A DNA stretch of 64,000 nucleotides, taken from NCBI GenBank assembly GCA_949297805.1, contig CASFTG010000001.1, positions 62,001 to 126,000 on the forward strand. Direction: 5' to 3'. This DNA comes from an uncultured bacterium (GTDB lineage: Bacteria > Bacillota_I > Bacilli_A > RFN20 > CAG-826). The position numbers and the translations under genes were made by a program. The notes beneath the pieces are model-generated. The model searched no databases. It had not been told where the DNA came from and saw nothing but the letters and a program-made list of their open reading frames with translations. Numbering within the stretch: position 1 is the stretch's first letter; every line of letters starts with the position of its first letter. Positions 60,863 through 64,000 of the stretch are shown here, piece after piece.

Positions 60863-60868
60863 TATGCT
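60863..60868 (+). promoter_or_regulatory. -10 box abutting the RDD gene start
   Basis: TATGCT, 8 nt before ATG 60877, with context CCGTATGGA and no ribosome site. Confidence 0.45.
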
Positions 60869-60876
60869 TTATCCGT

Positions 60877-61356
60877 ATGGATAAGCCCTCCGCCTCCAAA
60901 AGTCTGGCCTCCCGGCGAATTGCCGCCGCCTTATTGGATTTCGCTTTGGTCGTTTTGCTTGACCTGGTCTTATGCCTCCCCTCGATCGCTATTTTGGTCA
61001 ATACCATGGTCGATCCTTCTTTTTCCGTCGTCTTATCCAATAGCCTCATCGCTTTCGTCACCGGGGCTTTCATCCTCGGGGTCGATGTCCTTTACCTGGC
61101 GATTTACCCAGGTTATAAACACGGTCAGACCTTAGGGCTTCGCTTCTTCGATTTGGCCTTGTGCCAACAGGATGGTTCCCCTTTAAGTGCCCGTCAATAC
61201 GTCGTCCGGGCCACCGTCTTGGTCCTACTGGCTTTCTCAACTATCGGCATTTCTTTAATCGTCGAGGGAATCGTGGTCGGCTTATCCCGCGATCATCGTT
61301 CCTTCACCGATGCCTGCTCAAAGGCTTATATCATTGATATCAATAAAGGAGAATAA
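60877..61356 (+). CDS. RDD-family membrane protein
   Basis: This 159-residue protein has helices near 15-35, 50-75 and 105-130. The opening ASRRIAAALLDFALV carries the Arg-Asp spacing that names the RDD family, and YKHGQTLGLRFFDL matches the second family block. Role unknown; some RDD proteins act in ion or lipid transport. Start at ATG 60877 from the -10 box just upstream. It is followed after 3 nt by deoD, so the two probably share a transcript. Confidence 0.82.
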   Translation: MDKPSASKSLASRRIAAALLDFALVVLLDLVLCLPSIAILVNTMVDPSFSVVLSNSLIAFVTGAFILGVDVLYLAIYPGYKHGQTLGLRFFDLALCQQDGSPLSARQYVVRATVLVLLAFSTIGISLIVEGIVVGLSRDHRSFTDACSKAYIIDINKGE

Positions 61357-61359
61357 ACT

Positions 61360-62079
61360 ATGGCCACCCCTCACATCGCGGCGAAAGACGGAGATTTCGC
61401 CAAAGTCGTCCTCATGCCGGGCGACCCCTTGCGCGCCGAATGGATCGCGAAGACGTTTTTAAAAGACGCCAAACTCGTCACCTCGACCCGGAATGTCTAT
61501 GGCTACACCGGCTATACCAAAAACGGTAAGCAGATTTCGGTCATGGCCTCGGGGATGGGGATGCCCTCGATCGGCATCTATTCCTATGAGCTTTATGCCT
61601 TCTATGGCGTCGAATCGATCATCCGGATCGGGACGGCCGGGGCCTATCAAAACGACATCGGCTTAGGCGACGTCATCTTAGCTGAAGGCAGCTGCACCGA
61701 TTCGAATTGGATGGGGCGTTATGACCTTAAAGGCGGCACCTATTCGGCCGTCGCTTCTTTCCCCTTATTGCTCAGCGCCTATAAGGCGGCGAAGGAACTG
61801 AAGAAGAATGTCCACGTTGGCAATGTGTTAAGTGCCGATGGGTATTATGATGCCGACCCGGATTATTGGAAGAAGTGGGCCGGTCTTTCGGTGCTTGGGG
61901 TCGAGATGGAATCATATGCCCTCTACGCCAATGCGGCGACTTTGAAGAAAAACGCCCTCTGCATCTTAACCGTCTCCAATTCCTTCTTCGGTGGGGCGGA
62001 GATGAGCGCCGAGCAACGGCAAAGCGGCTTAGTCGACATGGTGGAGGTCGCCATTCGGGCGGCAGAGGACTTCGCCTAA
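61360..62079 (+). CDS. deoD: Purine nucleoside phosphorylase, DeoD type, with Asn in place of catalytic Asp
   Basis: This 239-residue NP-I-family hexameric-type phosphorylase splits purine nucleosides with phosphate. It shows ATPHIAAKDGDFAKVVLMPGDP (phosphate and His sites), STRNVYGYTG, GMGMPSIGIY, RIGTAGA and VEMESYAL (ribose-binding Met-Glu). In E. coli DeoD, TVSD supplies Asp204, the general acid; here the motif is TVSN (Asn207), while the partner Arg (in EQRQ) is kept. This may shift use toward 6-oxopurines or lower activity. GGAG precedes the ATG. The purine permease downstream points to purine salvage. Confidence 0.92.
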   Translation: MATPHIAAKDGDFAKVVLMPGDPLRAEWIAKTFLKDAKLVTSTRNVYGYTGYTKNGKQISVMASGMGMPSIGIYSYELYAFYGVESIIRIGTAGAYQNDIGLGDVILAEGSCTDSNWMGRYDLKGGTYSAVASFPLLLSAYKAAKELKKNVHVGNVLSADGYYDADPDYWKKWAGLSVLGVEMESYALYANAATLKKNALCILTVSNSFFGGAEMSAEQRQSGLVDMVEVAIRAAEDFA

Positions 62080-62080
62080 G

Positions 62081-62740
62081 ATGAATAGTCTTGCCATCAT
62101 CGATTTCGGTTGGCCTTATCAAGTAAGGCTTTGCCTTTTTATTGTGCTGGCCTGCTTAATCGGGGTGGCTTTCCTTTTTCTATTCCTCTATCCGGCGGTG
62201 AAACGGTTCCTTTATAAGCATTTTACGGTAAGGATGTATTATCGAACGGTTAGGAAGACGGTACTTTATAACGATTATTTTTTAATCAACGATTTCGTCA
62301 ATACCAGCGGAGGCACCGAACCTTTCCATATCGACCACATCATGATCGGAGAGAAGTTCGTCTATTGCATAAGAGACCGTTATTATCCGGGGGCGATCGC
62401 CGCGAAAGACACTGACCCGAACTGGATTTACTTCCATGGGAAGAAAAGCTCCTACATCCAAAACCCCTTATTGGTCAATAAGGTCCGGGTTGAACGGCTC
62501 GCGATGATGACGGGCTTTGACTCTCGGTTTCTGATCTCAATCGTTTTAATTAACGATGATTGTCTGCTTACTCCCTTAGACAACACCTATTCCGATAACT
62601 TCATCGTCTCTTTGAAACGGTTCCCCGATTTGATCAAATACCTTGAATCCCAACCGGTCGATCCCCTCGATCCCCATTCGGTCGCGGTGGCGGTCCATGA
62701 TTTGAGCGCCCTCAACCTTCGGGGCAAACTTAAGCCTTAA
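62081..62740 (+). CDS. Membrane-anchored degenerate NERD-domain protein
   Basis: This 219-residue protein has one membrane helix (about 15-40), then a domain resembling NERD (nuclease-related domain): FHIDHIMIGEKFVYCI, DPNWIYF, then IQNPLLVNKVRVERL, which match IDH-x-GIFVIE-K, W and NP-xQ-x3-H regions. The usual Glu-x-Lys is replaced by Arg-Asp-Arg, so nuclease activity is doubtful. It begins 1 nt after deoD and converges on the permease gene with an 11-bp overlap. The domain call is moderate. Confidence 0.62.
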   Translation: MNSLAIIDFGWPYQVRLCLFIVLACLIGVAFLFLFLYPAVKRFLYKHFTVRMYYRTVRKTVLYNDYFLINDFVNTSGGTEPFHIDHIMIGEKFVYCIRDRYYPGAIAAKDTDPNWIYFHGKKSSYIQNPLLVNKVRVERLAMMTGFDSRFLISIVLINDDCLLTPLDNTYSDNFIVSLKRFPDLIKYLESQPVDPLDPHSVAVAVHDLSALNLRGKLKP

Positions 62741-64000
62741 TTACTTCGGTGATGATGAGCGAGGCGGCCAGTAGGGCGGCGACCACATACATCATCCAGC
62801 CGTTTTCTTTGTATTTCCCTTGGGCTAAGCTGACGGCGAGATAACTTAATAATCCAAAGGCGATGCCGGTGGTGAGCGAGTAGGATAAGACGACCATTAA
62901 GATCGTCATGAACACCCCGGCGGCCGCCTCGGGCTTGGCCCAGTTCACGTCTTTTAAGTTCGAGGCGAAGATGAGCGAACCGACGCTGACTAAAGCGGCG
63001 GCGGAGACGCAGGATGAGGAGAAAAGTTCAAATAGAGGATATAAGAAGGCTGACAGGAGGAAGAGCCCACCGGTGATTAAGGAAGCGAAGCCGGTCCGGG
63101 CCCCGGTTTTGATCCCGACCGCCGATTCAGCGAAACTGGTGACGGTCGAGGTCCCGGCCGGAGCGCAGATGACGGCCCCGATGGCATCGGCTAAAACCGG
63201 ACCATTGCCTTGGAGGTTGCCTTCTTCATCTAAGAGGTTCGCTTCTTTAGCGCAGGCTAGTAGGGTGGCGGTGGTATCGAATAGATTCACCAATATTAGC
63301 GAGATGATGGCGGCATAGCTTAAGGGGTTGGAGAAGACGTCAAGCAGCATCTTGCCAAAGTCTTGTTCGGGAACAGAAGAATCGAAAACTCCGTAAAAGA
63401 ACACTTTCTCGAAGTGATTTATTCCCCAGTGGGAGGTGAAATCGACGTTAGGCAAACCGGGATCAGCCACCCCGCCTAACCGCATGAAATAGCCGATTAA
63501 AGCGATGACGATCATCGAAAGGGGGAGGGCTAAATAAGATAATAATCTGGATTTCGTCTTGATGTTGGAGAGGAAGAAGACGAAGAGGATGCCGATGATC
63601 GAGAGCAGGACCGAGGGGGTCGAGATCGAACCAAGGGCGACGAGGGTGGAAGGGTCGCTAGTGATGATGCCGGCCCCTTTTAAGCCAATGAAGGCCAAGA
63701 AAGCCCCGAGGGCGGCCGAGATGCCTTTTTTGATATCGCTTGGGAAGGCTTTGACGATATAGAGACGGATTTTGGTCACCGATAAAAGAAGATAAAGTAA
63801 GCCGGAGACGGTCAGGATGATCATCCCCTCTTGCCAAGAGAAACCGAGGATCCCGCAGATGGTGTAGGTCAAAAAGGCGTTGAGTCCCATGCCGGCGCTT
63901 AAGGCGATGGGGGCTTTGCCTAATATCCCCATTAAGATGGTGGCGATGCCGCTAATTAGGGCGGTCGAGGCGAAAACGCCTAAAGAATCCATCCCAGTGT
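62730..64000 (-). CDS. NCS2 purine permease, AzgA/PbuG-like (5' end outside window)
   Basis: This partial membrane protein has 420 residues after the first Met in the window plus at least two more, since the frame stays open to the edge (Thr-Gly before MDSLG). The Met corresponds to the GMD motif after the first helices of AzgA family members, so some 40-60 N-terminal residues are missing. ALSAGMGLNAFLTYT, SDIKKGISAALGAFLAFIGLKGAG, and AGTSTVTSFAESAVG are hallmarks of adenine/guanine/hypoxanthine permeases. It imports purine bases by ion symport. It lies tail to tail with deoD's operon. Confidence 0.93.
   Translation of the reverse strand, partial: TGMDSLGVFASTALISGIATILMGILGKAPIALSAGMGLNAFLTYTICGILGFSWQEGMIILTVSGLLYLLLSVTKIRLYIVKAFPSDIKKGISAALGAFLAFIGLKGAGIITSDPSTLVALGSISTPSVLLSIIGILFVFFLSNIKTKSRLLSYLALPLSMIVIALIGYFMRLGGVADPGLPNVDFTSHWGINHFEKVFFYGVFDSSVPEQDFGKMLLDVFSNPLSYAAIISLILVNLFDTTATLLACAKEANLLDEEGNLQGNGPVLADAIGAVICAPAGTSTVTSFAESAVGIKTGARTGFASLITGGLFLLSAFLYPLFELFSSSCVSAAALVSVGSLIFASNLKDVNWAKPEAAAGVFMTILMVVLSYSLTTGIAFGLLSYLAVSLAQGKYKENGWMMYVVAALLAASLIITEVIKA

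Noticed and set aside
1..64000. CRISPR array, rRNA operon, prophage or replication origin
   Set aside because: No regularly spaced repeats, no rRNA core sequences, no phage structural or integrase genes and no DnaA-box cluster were seen.

Overview
The window reads as one contiguous piece of chromosome from a low-G+C-type Gram-positive (Bacillota) relative, most likely an uncultured gut member of the Bacilli near the Erysipelotrichia/RF39/mollicute-like lineages. The evidence is many lipobox lipoproteins with poly-Ser linkers, a CsoR/CopA copper module, CdaA with GlmM and GlmS, a yybP-ykoY Mn2+ riboswitch, OpgB/LtaS-type phosphoglycerol transferase, an Opp system with inserted domains, and a choloylglycine-hydrolase-family enzyme typical of gut bacteria. 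TGA is used as a stop, so the standard bacterial code applies. The lineage is inferred from gene content only. Base composition looks near 50% G+C by eye.

Layout. 1-2 kb: the end of an adenylation-domain/GNAT fusion gene running off the left edge, then tRNA-Leu. 2.1-5.7 kb: a small lipoprotein and the csoR-copA copper operon, whose last 65 codons look like an internally started CopZ. 5.7-11.3 kb: a bile-salt-hydrolase/penicillin-acylase-family enzyme, a heterodimeric ABC exporter and a MntP-type manganese exporter. 11.4-15.3 kb: phosphoglycerol transferase, M18 aminopeptidase and uridine kinase. 15.4-33.5 kb: eight large secreted lipoproteins, including two paralogue pairs, Big_2 repeats and an M6-like zinc protease, with a 112-bp inverted-repeat element among them. 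33.7-44.3 kb: a small membrane protein and a complete oligopeptide (Opp) transporter with large insertions in OppC, OppD and OppF. 44.3-49.1 kb: a HAD phosphatase and an uncharacterised coupled operon (helical protein, coiled-coil protein, coiled-coil membrane protein, DEDDh exonuclease). 49.0-52.0 kb: flavin reductase-like protein, CPA2 antiporter, GNAT and a membrane protein. 52.1-55.0 kb: Mn2+ riboswitch and a P2-type cation ATPase. 55.0-56.3 kb: tRNA-Thr, tRNA-Val, a DUF4234/DUF2188 protein and tRNA-Gly. 56.4-64 kb: PgpA/YutG-like, CdaA, GlmM, GlmS, RDD protein, DeoD, a degenerate NERD protein and a purine permease running off the right edge.

How it fits together. Metal homeostasis is prominent: copper export (csoR-copA) and two putative Mn2+ exporters, one under a riboswitch. 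Envelope functions dominate the rest: lipoproteins, phosphoglycerol transfer, UDP-GlcNAc precursor synthesis linked to c-di-AMP, and peptide uptake with aminopeptidases. Purine and pyrimidine salvage (deoD, udk, purine permease) is also present.

Two themes stand out. First, many transcription units have a sigma-A -10 box only 6-10 nt before an ATG or GTG with no Shine-Dalgarno, which predicts leaderless or nearly leaderless mRNAs. Several share the context CGTATGGA. Second, several familiar proteins carry unusual architecture: CopA with a self-contained CopZ start, Opp subunits with insertions of about 85 to 430 residues, an adenylation-GNAT fusion without a carrier domain, and DeoD with Asn in place of the catalytic Asp. 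All assignments come from reading the sequence and from recalled family knowledge; no searches were run.
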